Shown here: one piece after another, positions 33,069 to 44,053 of the stretch
Layout: the number at the start of each line of letters is the position of its first letter
How positions within the stretch are numbered: position 1 is the first letter of the stretch
Program-made: the position numbers and the translations under genes
From: Lucifuga dentata
Lineage: Eukaryota; Chordata; Actinopteri; Ophidiiformes; Bythitidae
Length of the DNA stretch: 64,000 nucleotides
Assembly (NCBI GenBank): GCA_014773175.1
Contig: VXCM01001437.1
Location: 202,730 to 266,729 of the forward strand
Direction: 5' to 3'
Notes under the pieces: generated by a model
What the model saw: the letters and a program-made list of their open reading frames with translations, nothing else
Databases searched by the model: none
What the model was told of the DNA's origin: nothing

Positions 33069-33200
33069 TTCCCACCTCAAAGGAGCCTCATTCTGCTTTG
33101 ATGGCACCTGCGCTCATTCTCTCAGGAAGGAGGATGGCATGGTAATTGATTAAAGCTACTAAGAAACGTTACTAGCAATTACAGCTCTGTTTAAGATGTT
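33069..33200. repeat. Local duplication, copy 1 (paired with 34598-34720)
   Basis: TTCCCACCTCAAAGGAGCC and TCATTCTGCTTTGATGGCACC here match TTCCCACCTGAAAGGAGCC and TCATTCTGCTTTGATGACACC at 34598, and similarity continues through TTGATTAAAGC to TAAGATGTT/TAAGATCTT. About 40 bp are nearly identical and the rest is diverged. The two copies lie about 1.5 kb apart in the same orientation, on either side of a family A element. Confidence 0.75.
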
Positions 33201-33421
33201 ATGGAGGGTTCGCATTAAAACGTCGGCTCTGTGTGGCACTGGGGCCAAGTGCCACAAAAAAAGACATTTAGGTCGTTTAGGTTCCCTTCAACATAAATCA
33301 CAAAGTAGAATAAGGAAGAACATCCTGTTTCCGCTAATAGAGACACTGTGGACTTGCTCCAAATTTTGAAACACAGCACTGAAACACACTATTAGATATA
33401 TATTGATTATGATGCTTTTAA

Positions 33422-33716
33422 AGGACCATATCTGTGGTTTTGCATGTTTGTGCCCAATCTATACACCTTATGTTACTGACAACCATTTCCCAAAACATAC
33501 TACTGGAGCAGTAAAAATTAGAATTGTTTTTTCCTCCCTTCCAGATGGCCATTGGTTTCAATTCATTCCAGTACGCAATATAATTAACTTGTAGAGCCTT
33601 GAAACATACTTGAGATTGGCAATTTTTTTTCTCTATTATATATATCTATATCTATATCTATATCTATATCTATATAAATATAGATATAGATATCTATATC
33701 TATATAGATATAGATA

Positions 33717-33754
<38 letters not shown>

Positions 33755-34084
33755 TTTTTNTTTTTTTTTGTCAAAGTAAAAAACACAGAGCTGCAGGGAA
33801 GAAAATGTGTCTCCGCCAGGAAATATAGCTGTCCCAGTAGAAGACAGCTTTTACTAAGAAATTAAAAAGGATGGTCCCTTCTACATTCAGACATGCATGT
33901 TAGCAGGTGAAACATTGAGTTTCCAGGTGGATGTATCACCTGAACATTTAAATTTAGAAAAATTAGGGATTTGACAAAATAACAGGAAAATTAAAATATA
34001 GTCTTATATTTTGGAAAATGGATCAGTCACATAACATATATGATATTTATTAGGCTCAAACATGCAAAATTACCAGTATTGTCC
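33422..34084 (-). mobile_element. Family A TTAA element copy 7 (TCGGTGG-type subtype)
   Basis: TTAA at 33418-33421 and 34085-34088 flank AGGACCATATCTGTGGTTTT and ACCAGTATTGTCCT. The interior runs opposite to copy 1 and carries CCTCCCTTCCAGATGGCCATTGG and TAGAAAAATTAGGGATTTG. A (TATATC)n/(GATATA)n palindrome and a long T run with N 33760 have expanded inside it, giving 663 bp instead of about 570. Confidence 0.8.
33637..33738. repeat. Self-complementary (TATATC)n / (GATATA)n array
   Basis: TATATC units followed by GATATA units can fold back on themselves over roughly 100 bp. It is followed by (TA)n and a T run split by an N, which marks an assembly break at the structure. Confidence 0.85.
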
Positions 34085-34234
34085 TTAAAAATGACCATCC
34101 CTTCTACATTGGGACATACATGTATGAAAGGTTTGTCAACATCTGTCATGCTTGTCAAGCAGCAGTATAAGAGATATATATTTACAGTTATGATCAGCTG
34201 AGAAAAAAAAAAAAAACATGTTTCAGACAATGCA

Positions 34235-34260
34235 GTCTTGGGTAAGACCTTCATCAAGCC
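34235..34260 (-). repeat. Degenerate Penelope-type terminal phrase
   Basis: Minus strand GGCTTGATGAAGGTCTTACC then CAAGAC, followed downstream by CTGAAACATG and a T run. Penelope-like elements end in phrases such as CTGATGAAGG...CCGAAAC. The match is partial, so this may be a decayed terminal repeat or chance. Confidence 0.3.
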
Positions 34261-34597
34261 AAATCTTTTCTTTTACAGTAGATCCCTTGGCTCTTGTAGT
34301 TTTGTGATCCTTTGGTATAAAGTTTCACAAGTGGGTTTGTAAACGTGACACTGTTGTGCATAGCTTAATTGTGTTACCTCTCACTGCCATTTGGAGCCAC
34401 CAATGTGCAAACTTGGATATTACAGTGTTAAACCCTGTGCCAAGTCTCCCACAAGCCTCCAGATAGTCCCGAGTCCTCTGAAGTAGGAGTTAACTGACTG
34501 AAAAACTAAATTCCAATTCCAAGTCATTACAAATGACTGACATACAAATGCCCTTGAAATTAAGTCTGCATCATAACTTAAATCATTCAGCCACAAG

Positions 34598-34720
34598 TTC
34601 CCACCTGAAAGGAGCCTCATTCTGCTTTGATGACACCCATGCTGCCTCGCAGCTCAAAAGGGTGATTGATTAAAGCAAGTAAGTCATAGCACTTCCAATT
34701 GCAACACTGTCTAAGATCTT
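34598..34720. repeat. Local duplication, copy 2 (paired with 33069-33200)
   Basis: Second member of the pair. If the candidate gene at 32.9-36.2 kb is real, both copies lie in its first intron. Confidence 0.75.
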
Positions 34721-36200
34721 TTAAAGGTGTGTTTCTATGTTCTCAATGACCTCCGATGCAAACATGGAGGAGAAAAAATCAGATTGACGAAGCCTCTTAT
34801 TTGTGACAGTATTAACGTGATACAGCAGAGCTTTTATCTTATATAGAGCTGAAGTTTGTGTTCAAGATTCTGGAGCAAAATCATTTGTGCTACAAAAAGG
34901 GGTTACCCAAAATACATGACTGAGGCCATGGTGGCTGCATTTATAGACTACTGAGAGCACCAAACTTATGTAACACGGCACACACAACATGCCAAACACA
35001 CCCTAACCCCCTTGAGTTGTTTCTGTCCTGTTCTCCAGCCACAGGTTGGCGGTGTTAAAAAAATCATTAACCACTGTGAAATGGATCACTGACTCTCATC
35101 ATCAATTACAAAGACTTTGTTTAGAGACACAAACATAAATTGATTTTGCAAGGCCAGAAACAACAAGTGGAGCACAGAAATAAAACAAGAGCTGTGTCAT
35201 ATGGATGTGTGCTGCATGAACTTATCTGGTACCAGCAGGCGGCAAAGTAAAAGACCAACAAACCTCTGGATTACCAGCCACTGCTGCAACACAAACAGCA
35301 TTTACTCTGAATATAAATCCTCACAAACAGCACCCTTTGCTTGTTGAAAAAAAAAAAAAAAAAANAAAAAAAAAAAAAAAAAACATTTTGATAATGTATA
35401 CAATAGCATCAAATCGTGCCTGTCAGAAATCTCTATAACTACTGTAAATTCCACGTTAAAAGCAATTTTAGTTACATAAATTTAGTTACACATTATTAGT
35501 TCAATAATTCATCAATAACTCTCTTTGTATTGTTTTGAAATATGCAAAAAGTTAATCTTTACATTAACCTTATGGCATTATCATATGTCTCCACCGACAC
35601 AATGACTAAACAGTCAGCCTGGAGACTAATATGCTTAAATTTGCTCTCACTCTGTTGGTGTAATCTAAATGCTGGAACACTTGCTTAACCTGAATACTAA
35701 TATGGTTGAATTTTAAATAAATAAACTTCATGCGTGTGCTGCAACGCTGAAATAGAAAGGTAAATTTGCTAATACGGACTGTATTAATTCTCAAACTTGG
35801 TCAAAGAACAGCAAGCCAAAATAAACAGAATCCTGCTGCCAAAAGGTTTAAATGCATCAACAGGAAGAGAAACTAAATTTGGAGGGAACAGCTGAATATC
35901 CAGTAAACTAAAATCTTGGAAAATAAAAACTGAGACAATTGACAGAAAGAGCCAAACGTGGCATCAACAGGCAATCTGTGACATTGGTGGGTTATCACTG
36001 TTTTGTTCAACCAATTGATCGACAATGACTGATAACTTTATACTTATGTATTTAATAAAACCTTAAACAACTAGACAATCAGACGGTGAATGCTGTAGGG
36101 TGAGAACTGGGAGTTTCTTTCCTGTTTGGAGACTGTAAAATAAAATCTCAAGGCATGAATAAAACCGACAAAGCTGCGTTTTACAGTACACAACAGTATA
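34721..36200. other. No exon recognised; A run with N at 35347-35384
   Basis: Mostly AT-rich. An N at 35365 lies between two A runs and marks a contig join. If the minus-strand gene model holds, this is its first intron. Confidence 0.45.
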
Positions 36201-36221
36201 GTACAGCAGTACAGGACTTAC

Positions 36222-36400
36222 CTCGCTGAGGCTTCCAAATACCATAAATCTTAAAAGCTGGGAGCAGAGGAAGTGTCTTTCCCTTCCTCACTAGTTGATC
36301 TTCTTATATTTCAGCACCACGGAAAGCGCGTCTCCGTCCGTCTCTCTGGGGGAAATGATGCAAGTTTGTGAACGCATCAAGTGCAAAGGCTGAAACACGT
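36222..36400 (-). CDS. Candidate first exon (5' UTR plus 8 codons) of a minus-strand gene
   Basis: On the minus strand an ATG at 36245-36243 opens MVFGSLSE and is followed directly by GTAAGTCC (36221-36214), a consensus splice donor with GAG before it, between codons. The next candidate exon (32875-33042) also starts between codons. Upstream, at 36476-36480, is a CCAAT box in a CpG island, so transcription would begin near 36400; that end is an estimate. An upstream open frame (36479-36291, 62 codons) lies in the presumed leader. The gene is not recognised. The ATG has a purine-poor context (TTTATGG), so the start could be elsewhere or the exon could be entirely non-coding. Confidence 0.4.
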
Positions 36401-36439
36401 TTCCTTCAAGTTTGCTGCCACCTCGTTGATGCAAACTGA

Positions 36440-36770
36440 TGTCGTCGTGCCTTGATGGTTTCAGAAAGAGTGCGGCCAATCACAACGCCTCCTGCGCTTT
36501 AACTCTCACATTTTTGCGCATCACCGAAAAGTCTCCAAGGACCGCTGCGTGTCCGCCTCCGGCTGCACTAACGGTGTCTCTAAACCGGGATTCTCCCGCT
36601 GGAGGACCGCATCTTCATCTGTAGCCTCTCTTTGTCTTCAAGGCGATGCTGCTGCTGATAAAGATGGGACCGTGGGTTTCGTCCTGCGCCACACAAACCG
36701 ACTGGATACGGGAGCGCAGCGGAGAGAGCCGGGAGCAGGAGGAGTGTCTTTCACGGTCTGAGTTCATTAA
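36440..36770. promoter_or_regulatory. CpG island with CCAAT box, probable promoter
   Basis: The densest CpG stretch in the window (GCGGCCAATCACAACGCC, GACCGCTGCGTGTCCGCC, GATACGGGAGCGCAGCGG). A CCAAT core at 36476-36480 sits about 250 bp upstream of a consensus donor read on the minus strand. No TATA box is obvious. Several overlapping frames stay open on the + strand (36439-36867), so a divergent transcript on the + strand cannot be excluded. Confidence 0.55.
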
Positions 36771-36867
36771 AGACTCCTCTAATATAAATGATCGCTCGGT
36801 GTCTCCTCGTTATAATAACCCATCTTTTCTTATTAAATATTGCGCTGCAAGTGTAACACTCCTGTGA

Positions 36868-37370
36868 TGTGTTCAATGTTCTCCTGCTCAGGGAGTAAAA
36901 CTGAGCTACAGTACGACAGAGTTTAAATTAGATAATTATATGTCCCTGCCGTTTCCCAGAGATTACAGATAACTTGTAATAATAAATGATGAAACTCAAA
37001 CGTTGCCTCTGCGTCTGTATTTGTGCATTTTTGAAAAAGTTTTTCGGAATGAAGGCATGTTATTTCAAACAGGAAAATATGTGTCCCCAGTTAGTTTCCG
37101 TTTTCAGTATAAACTAAAATATTTGTCTTCATTGGTGTTAGATTGTGATTAGGAACAGTAGCTTCAGCTGAGTCTCAAAGAAATTGATTAATGTAATATA
37201 TTAATGTAAGTCAATGAAATATCCTCTAAGTGGCAAGCATGGCTGATAAGTGTTTAAAAAAAGATCTAACTTGCTCTTGTTATACACGTTTTTAATTTCT
37301 GCACTCAGAGCTTTCCAGAATAGAAGGAATCTTTTCTGAATCTGAGACACAACCACAAGCACTTCATAGA
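36868..37370. other. No gene recognised
   Basis: AT-rich flank of the CpG island. Confidence 0.45.
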
Positions 37371-37375
37371 TTTAA

Positions 37376-37912
37376 AGGACCAATTCGGTGGTTTTGCATG
37401 TTTAAGTCAAATAAATAAATAAATACTACCTGTACGCGTTACATTACTGACAACCATTTTTCAAAATATATAACCCTATTCATTTTCTCCTATTATTTTG
37501 CCAAATTCCCTAATCTTTCAAAGTCAAATGTTCAGGTGATACACCCACTTTACAATTCAATGTCCACCTAACACAATTGCAGAATGCACAATCATTTTTA
37601 ATTTCTTGGTAAAAAGCCATCTTCTCATGGGACTATATCCCCTGGCACAGACATACATTTTCTTCTCTTCTATCTTGGACAGGTTAAAAAAAGTTATTGA
37701 CATAAAAATTTAAAAATGTTCTCTGTGATGGATTACTTATCTCAAGCAGGTTTCAAGTCTCTACAAGTTGATTTTAATAGCGTACTGGAATGAACTGAAA
37801 TCAATGGCAGTCTGGAAGGTAGAAAAAGCAATATTTTATATTTTGGAAAATATTTGTCAGTAACATAACACATGTATGCAACTCAAACATGCAAAACAAC
37901 TAGTATGGTCCT
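37376..37912 (+). mobile_element. Family A TTAA element copy 8 (TCGGTGG subtype)
   Basis: TTAA at 37372-37375 and 37913-37916 flank AGGACCAATTCGGTGGTTTT and CTAGTATGGTCCT. Same orientation as copy 1: CCCTAATCTTTCAAAGTCAAAT comes first and GCGTACTGGAATGAACTG later. A short AAATA array has grown near the left end. Confidence 0.85.
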
Positions 37913-37916
37913 TTAA

Positions 37917-40454
37917 GCTTTGGGTACAGATATTTAAGTAGTCTTGGGCTTTCTTAGTGGAAAAACAGTAATCCCTCTTAGTGTGATTGCGATCAATTGT
38001 TATCAATTAGTATAATTGAGGACCTGCAAAAGTGTTTTTCACTGAGGTGAGATCAAACCGTCACTCCAACACTTTGACTTTCCAGCATTAAGCGAGTGTT
38101 AAGAATTACAGCCTCCACCCAGGAATGACCACCAGCCTCAGGATACACACTGAATATAAGCTATTTGAAGTTTGCACTGATTTGAACTAAAGGATTTTGC
38201 CCAGTCATTTTATCTAAAAAGGGATTCATAGTTGGAAAAATAGAGCTTTAATGAAAGAAGAAAAGGCCCTGTGGGATGTATATCAAACGCCAGTGGATGT
38301 GCATAATTCATCTCATACTATTTTATAAGGCCCTGTAGTAGGGCTTTCTTTAATCTGTTTTTCTTTCTTGTTTAAAAATCCTAAATATTAGCAGTCTGCC
38401 TGCACAGGAGAGAGGCTGTTTGCTTGGATCTTGTGAGGCAATATGTTTTTCCGTTTTGTTTCCTAAGTGACAGCTTGTACGAGTAAAAACCTCAACTCAG
38501 AGCCCCTGGGAAAGTGTATCGCAGAACTGGAGAAGAATAATTTAAATATCAAACTGCTTGACTTGCTCTTCTCTATTATCAGGCGAGAGCATTTTGAGGG
38601 GCCAGAGTTAATGTAAAATGATTTAGCATTATTTTAAGTAGGTTAGTACAAATATAAGTGCAGTATTTCTTCTGTGCAGCAACAGGCTATAGAATAGCTC
38701 ATTTAGTCACTACGTCCATGGTTTTATACTCAGCACTTATTGCTATGTTATTGTGGGGGGGGGGGGGGNGGTTCAGTAGGAAAGTGATCTTACTTCTTCA
38801 GGGTGTGGCTGATAAGAAACATATGCTGCTTCAGCCAGCTCAGGTCTGAGACTCCCAAGCTCATCCTGACTTGAGCACAACCCCCTCTACTGGTGTTACC
38901 CAGCAAAGAAAAATCTTCCCACATCTTCTTTGGCTGCAAGGACACTTGGTACAAGGCCAAGAACATTCATTTAGACCCACACGAAGGCTTTGCTATCATT
39001 GCAGCATAAGCAGGATTTCTTATGAAGCCTTTTTCATTCACCAAGCTGTGGCATGTAAGTGGGGCAAAACATAGCCCAAGTCCTGAAGATCTCAGAGGCA
39101 GCAACACAGCAGCTGCAGCATTATTCTGCTGGGACTGTGGGCTGCTCATGTGTGGTATCAGCAGACATGACTAGAAAATAATAAGATCAGCGTGTTTTGC
39201 TTCAGCGAGGATGGAAAAATCTGTGTAAGTGCTTTTTACTGGGACTTTATCAGACATCAATTACAGTCTCAGTGATTGATTTCCTTCTCAGATCTGAGAT
39301 TGCCATACAGCTCACTCACACTAATATAATGTGTCATTTTTATCAGATCTGAGTAGAGTCATGTATGCTTGCATATTTTTACTAATTGTGCTATGTTGAA
39401 AAATATTATTTTAATACATCTGCTAGATGAAAGGGAGAATGGGTTTATCAATGAATTTGTACAAGACACAATCCTAAGTCTTAAAAATCATTATGTCACA
39501 GCCTCTTGAATGAAAATGGTCTCATGTCTAATGTTTGTTAATTAATATGTAGTGTGTTGGACAGATTCTGATGGATTTTGAAGATTGGGAGTGTTGACAC
39601 ATCTCCCTGGCTAAAAGACAAACAACCCCCCTCGTGACACATTCATCAGTATAATCCTCTCAATGCTCATCACTCATCCAACTCTGGCATTTGGTGTTAC
39701 TCATAATCAATAGTGCTGGATCCAAAGTTTGCACAAAGCAAGCAGTTGCCAATTATGTAGCACCCACAGAATATTGTTGCTGTCGTGGGAAAAAATGTGT
39801 CTTTTTCTTACTTGAACTAAGTTTATGTAGTTATTTGCAGTAGATGTGTTAAGGGCAGTTTAAAAAAAAATGTGCAATCTCATAAATATTCAGTAGTGTG
39901 AAAAGAAGTATTCTTGTTTGCATTCTGTAAAAACCCCACATGTTCTGAGCATCTGGGCTGCTTGATCTTTGTTATTGCTTGAAATTTATTCAAGCAATGA
40001 TCACGCTCAGTTCACACTCACATTTTACCATCTCACCATCTTACCGTGTTAACCTGTTGACAGATTTGTAAGCTATGGATCTCATGTAATGAATGATTCA
40101 TTACATTCTGACAGAAACTATACCCCAAGGTCCAATAATGTCTTATGTAATCTTCCTCAAACTTATTACAGACTCAGCAAAGGCATTACTCTGCACTGCT
40201 CTAGATTGCTGTTTTGGCCTGGCTACCCTGTTTGATTATGATAAATGGATTTGAGCCACTGTTGAAAGAATTACAGAATAAGTCCTACATTCTCCATTTA
40301 AAAACGCTGTTTTACTTTTGGTATTGACTGATGCACAGCATAGAACCAATTGCATCTTTTGTTTGCATCAGTGCCTCAGAGCTTCAGTTTTCACTGTGGT
40401 CAGTAAGGGCGGAGTCAAACCTTGTTCTTCTTCTTTTTTTTTCTTCTTTTTTTA
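37917..40454. other. No gene recognised; G run with N at 38755-38771
   Basis: About 2.5 kb without an exon or element. A G homopolymer with N 38769 marks a contig join. A 10-bp hairpin lies at 39974-39998. Confidence 0.45.
39974..39998. repeat. Perfect 10-bp hairpin with 5-base loop
   Basis: ATTGCTTGAA, loop ATTTA, TTCAAGCAAT. Confidence 0.8.
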
Positions 40455-41265
40455 CAGACCTGGATCATTTCCATCTTAAATTCTGTTGGTTTGGGCACAC
40501 AGCAATCAAACTTGGATCTGCACCAAAACCACCACCTAAGGTGGGTGGTGTCGGTCCAATTCCAATCAAACAGGTGAAGTGGCTTGTTTGTGGTGTGAAC
40601 ATTATCCACACTAGACCCGAGCCAACTACGAGATAATCTATTGATGTACTGATTGATCTAGAACCGGAGAGGGTTGCACAGAACTACAACTGCGATAAAG
40701 TTTGTTTTACATTAGACGCTCATCAGTTATCCCCTATTTAAAACCATTAAAGTGCTGAATGTAAAACAAACTTTACCACAGCTAAACTACACCTTTGATT
40801 AGACATAGCACTTGAAACAGATGCTTTGAAATGGTCATAACATATGAATCTTACTTAACACATATTCAGATGAACATGTTGAAAGTTAGCATGTGGTTGT
40901 ATGTGCTCAGTATGCTCCATTGTCCTGCTCAAACATCTGAAGGCAGCATCATCCTGAAGTCAAATACATCTTCTGCTGCCGTAGTTTGTTTGGTACATGG
41001 TCCAAATGATGACTATAACTAGAAATTCCATGTTAGTTTTATGTTATGTAGTTATCTCAGCATAGTAAAAATGTTCCTGTTTTAATTTTTTTTCTCCTGC
41101 TCCAGATATTTCTGACCAATGAGCAGAGTGATTGTTCTCACATGACTTTTGCTGCAATATTTTGGTTTGATTGGATTTTTTTCTTGTGACATCAAACCAT
41201 AGCAATTGGTAAATGCATCATTGTAAAAACTTTAGTTGCTGATTCAGACCAGAACAAATAGATTA
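40455..41265. mobile_element. Dispersed TIR element family C, copy 1 (diverged)
   Basis: Shares ordered phrases with 59963-60451: TTTGGGCACACAGCAATC versus TTGGGCATGTGTGAACACAGCAATC, GCGATAAAGTTTGTTTTAC versus GCAATAAAGTTTGTTTTAC, TCTCACATGACTTTTGCTGC in both, and GATTCAGACCAGA in both. This copy is about 300 bp longer in the middle than the other, and its terminal inverted repeats are not preserved. Confidence 0.7.
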
Positions 41266-42464
41266 CATGTATGAAACAGATTATGTCATGAAACAACCTG
41301 AGTATTTATGCTCGAGTGTCAGTCCATCAGGGAGACATTCAGAACAAACAGAAAGATTAGACTTGCCTAAAATTTGAGGGCTTCATGCCTTTATATTTGC
41401 CATCTGTTTGAAACGAAAGGGGTATTTGGCTATCAGTAAGATACAATTCTCATAAGATGGTGCTGGAAAAATTTATAGTTACTGTACATGCTTGGAAGAT
41501 TGCACTTTAAAAGCCAGCAAACACTGTACAGAAGTATTAGCCAACTGGATGTGAATGAGAGAAGTTTTAGAGGAAAAACCCTGTGTTATGAGCACAGCAC
41601 AGGCAATAGTGATAACACTGAAAAGAGAGGCAAGAAAATCATCTGAGTCCAGAACACGTCTGCTGTGCAAAAATGCCCTGATACTCTTTCTTCTGCTTGT
41701 CTGATGAAGATGAATGCATTTGTGGTGCAACTCATTTGAGGTTTCCAGCGAGGATGCACTAAGCTGGAGCCGGGTCTTGATCAATATACAGGTAAGGCAC
41801 AGCAAGCGCAGCCAGTTTCCCAGCTGAATACTCCAGAATCAGGGTGTGTATATAAGCCCTCAGGTGAAGAGTCTGTGTATGAATCATAAACTATACGTTT
41901 TACTTACTGTATGGCAATTACCTGTAAATATTGAGAATGTTTAAAAATGCAGCCAATCACATTTCAGTGTCAAAGCACTTTGCTGTGGCTCATAAATTGC
42001 TAGTGAAGTGCTTTGTTTTTCCCTTCTGTTTAGTTGATCCTAAGCCTCTTTCCTTTAAACTTGAGATATTTTTCTGTGACCTTTTTTGTTGGAGAGGAAA
42101 ATGAACGACCTTTGTGGGTCTAAGTGCTGGTATCTGTTTCAGAGCACCTGAGTGGAGGCTAGGTGATGTGCTTTGGGATGGCTTTATTTGGGTTAGGAGG
42201 ATTCATGTATGTGTCAGCACCACAGGATGACCTGTCTCTTCCATACAAGTGTAATGTGATGAGTTGCGGCCTCACTTGTCTGGCAGTCATATATTAGACT
42301 CCAATATCTGGCAGATTCTGCCTGGCACCCAACTAGCAATTTACTATAGTTCAGGAGGAGACAGAGTGAAAATAAAAATTAGATATTGATTTCAAGTTAT
42401 ATTACAGACTCAAACACCCTTCCAGTTTTACAGGAACTTTTTGGTGACTCCATTTACTTTCGCT
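41266..42464. other. No gene recognised
   Basis: Apparently single-copy. A 108-codon minus-strand frame (41479-41805) has no motif. Confidence 0.45.
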
Positions 42465-42500
42465 TTTATTTATTTATTTATTTATTTATTTTATTTTTAT
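42465..42500. repeat. (ATTT)n microsatellite
   Basis: Uninterrupted TTTA units that grade into a T-rich tract. Confidence 0.9.
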
Positions 42501-42696
42501 TTTTTGTTGCTCTAGTTTATGAGTGAAAGTCAAGTTATAAAGATTTGTAAAATTAAAAAAAGGATGTATTATGCTTTTTATTATTTTTCCTATTTTTCCT
42601 CCTTAATATTGTAGGGCGTATGTTGGTGAGGTCAATAAAGGATTGTAAGATGCACTCTGTGAATGGTAGATAGAGTTGGGGTGTTTCAGTGTTTCT

Positions 42697-42732
42697 GTTT
42701 TTTTTTTTTTTTTTNTTTTTTTTTTTTTTTTG
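42697..42732. repeat. T homopolymer split by N 42715
   Basis: T run on both sides of one N; contig join. Confidence 0.85.
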
Positions 42733-42876
42733 GTTAAAACACTAAAACAGACAAAAAATGTCACTCAGAGAGTTTAACTGTGAAGGTACGTATATGCATG
42801 GGCAATCTGTACAGCATAGTATACTAATCCTATAGTAATCCATACAGTCTCTCTAATATGAATGAATTAATCTAGC

Positions 42877-42900
42877 AGTGTGTGTGTGTGTGTGTGTGTG
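42877..42900. repeat. (TG)n microsatellite
   Basis: 24 bp of TG. Confidence 0.9.
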
Positions 42901-43284
42901 ATCTGAAATACAAACAAAAATAAAGAGCAGGTCTATAATAAATGACTTGTTTCTTTACATTACTACAATGATAGCTATATGCTACAAACAATAGGCTTAT
43001 ATAACCTGAAGGCTGAGCTAAGCTAGTCAGTGCTTTGCAGCAGAAATAACTTACCTGAATGCATCTAGCTAAAAACAACCCCTAAAACAAACAACAAAGT
43101 TTGAAACAATTCCAACAGACAGTGCCGTTAGTGGTACAACACCATAGTCGGACACAGTCAGAATTCCCATGTGTATTTCTGTTGGCAACATACACAATAG
43201 TATGATCCTCAGGATGAGAAGTTCCCAAAAGAAGGTGATGTGTATTTATGTTGTGAGAATAACACTGCTGCTGTCATAGTGTTG

Positions 43285-43362
43285 TTGCAACCATGTAGTT
43301 CCTACTTTAGAAAATTCTGGGTAAAGTAGTTCCTAATTTAGCTACAAACTTTTGATTTGAAA
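43285..43362 (+). repeat. Short dispersed repeat TAGTTCCTACTTTAG, copy 1
   Basis: CATGTAGTTCCTACTTTAG and GTAAAGTAGTTCCTAATTTAG here are matched at 58670-58735 by CACATAGTTCTTACCTCAG and GTGAAGTAGTTCCTACTTTC. The unit is also internally repeated. Family unknown. Confidence 0.5.
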
Positions 43363-43473
43363 GTGCCTGAGTGAGTTTTCACTCAGTGTGCACAGCAGTT
43401 CTGCAGCAATTGAGAGTACAAATAGATGAAAGTTTTTGCATGTTAAAGCATTAAAGAGCAAAAGTCAGTTTAA

Positions 43474-44049
43474 AGGACCATACCACCATTTTGCATGTTT
43501 GAGCTTAACATATTCAATTTTCATACACATAAGGTTACTGACAATCATTTTCCAAAGGATCCTACTGAAATGGTGAATTAAAAATGTTTTTCCTACCTTC
43601 CAGACCACCATTGGTTTCAGTTCATTCTGGTACGCTATTAAAATCAACTTGTTGATACTTGAAACGTTCTTGGGATAGGTAATCCATCATTACGAACAAG
43701 GCTTTTTTTAATAAGTTATGTAATTTTAGCATTTAAGTGCAATAAAAAGTGTGGAGTGAATGTATGTCTCCACCGGGGAATATAGACCCAAAAGAAGACC
43801 TGTGTTTGTGGAAAAATTTTAACGACCGTGACTTCATAAGGCTGTGTAATTATTAACAGGCGAAACATTGATTTTTAAGGTGGGTGTATCACTTGAATAT
43901 TTGATTTTGAAAGATTAAGAGATTTTGCAAAATATCAGGAAAGCTGAAATACGATTTTATCCTTTGGGAAATGAGTGTCAGTAACATAACATGTATGAAA
44001 ATTGAATATATTAGGGCTCAAACATGCAAAATGACTGGTATGGTCCTTT
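43474..44049 (-). mobile_element. Family A TTAA element copy 9 (full length, inverted)
   Basis: TTAA at 43470-43473 and 44050-44053 flank AGGACCATACCACCATTTT and ATGACTGGTATGGTCCT. Interior is the complement of copy 1 over its whole length with few changes (CCTACCTTCCAGACCACC, GTGTGGAGTGAATGTATGTC, TTGATTTTGAAAGATTAAGAG). One of the best-preserved copies and a good reference for the family. Confidence 0.88.
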
Positions 44050-44053
44050 TTAA

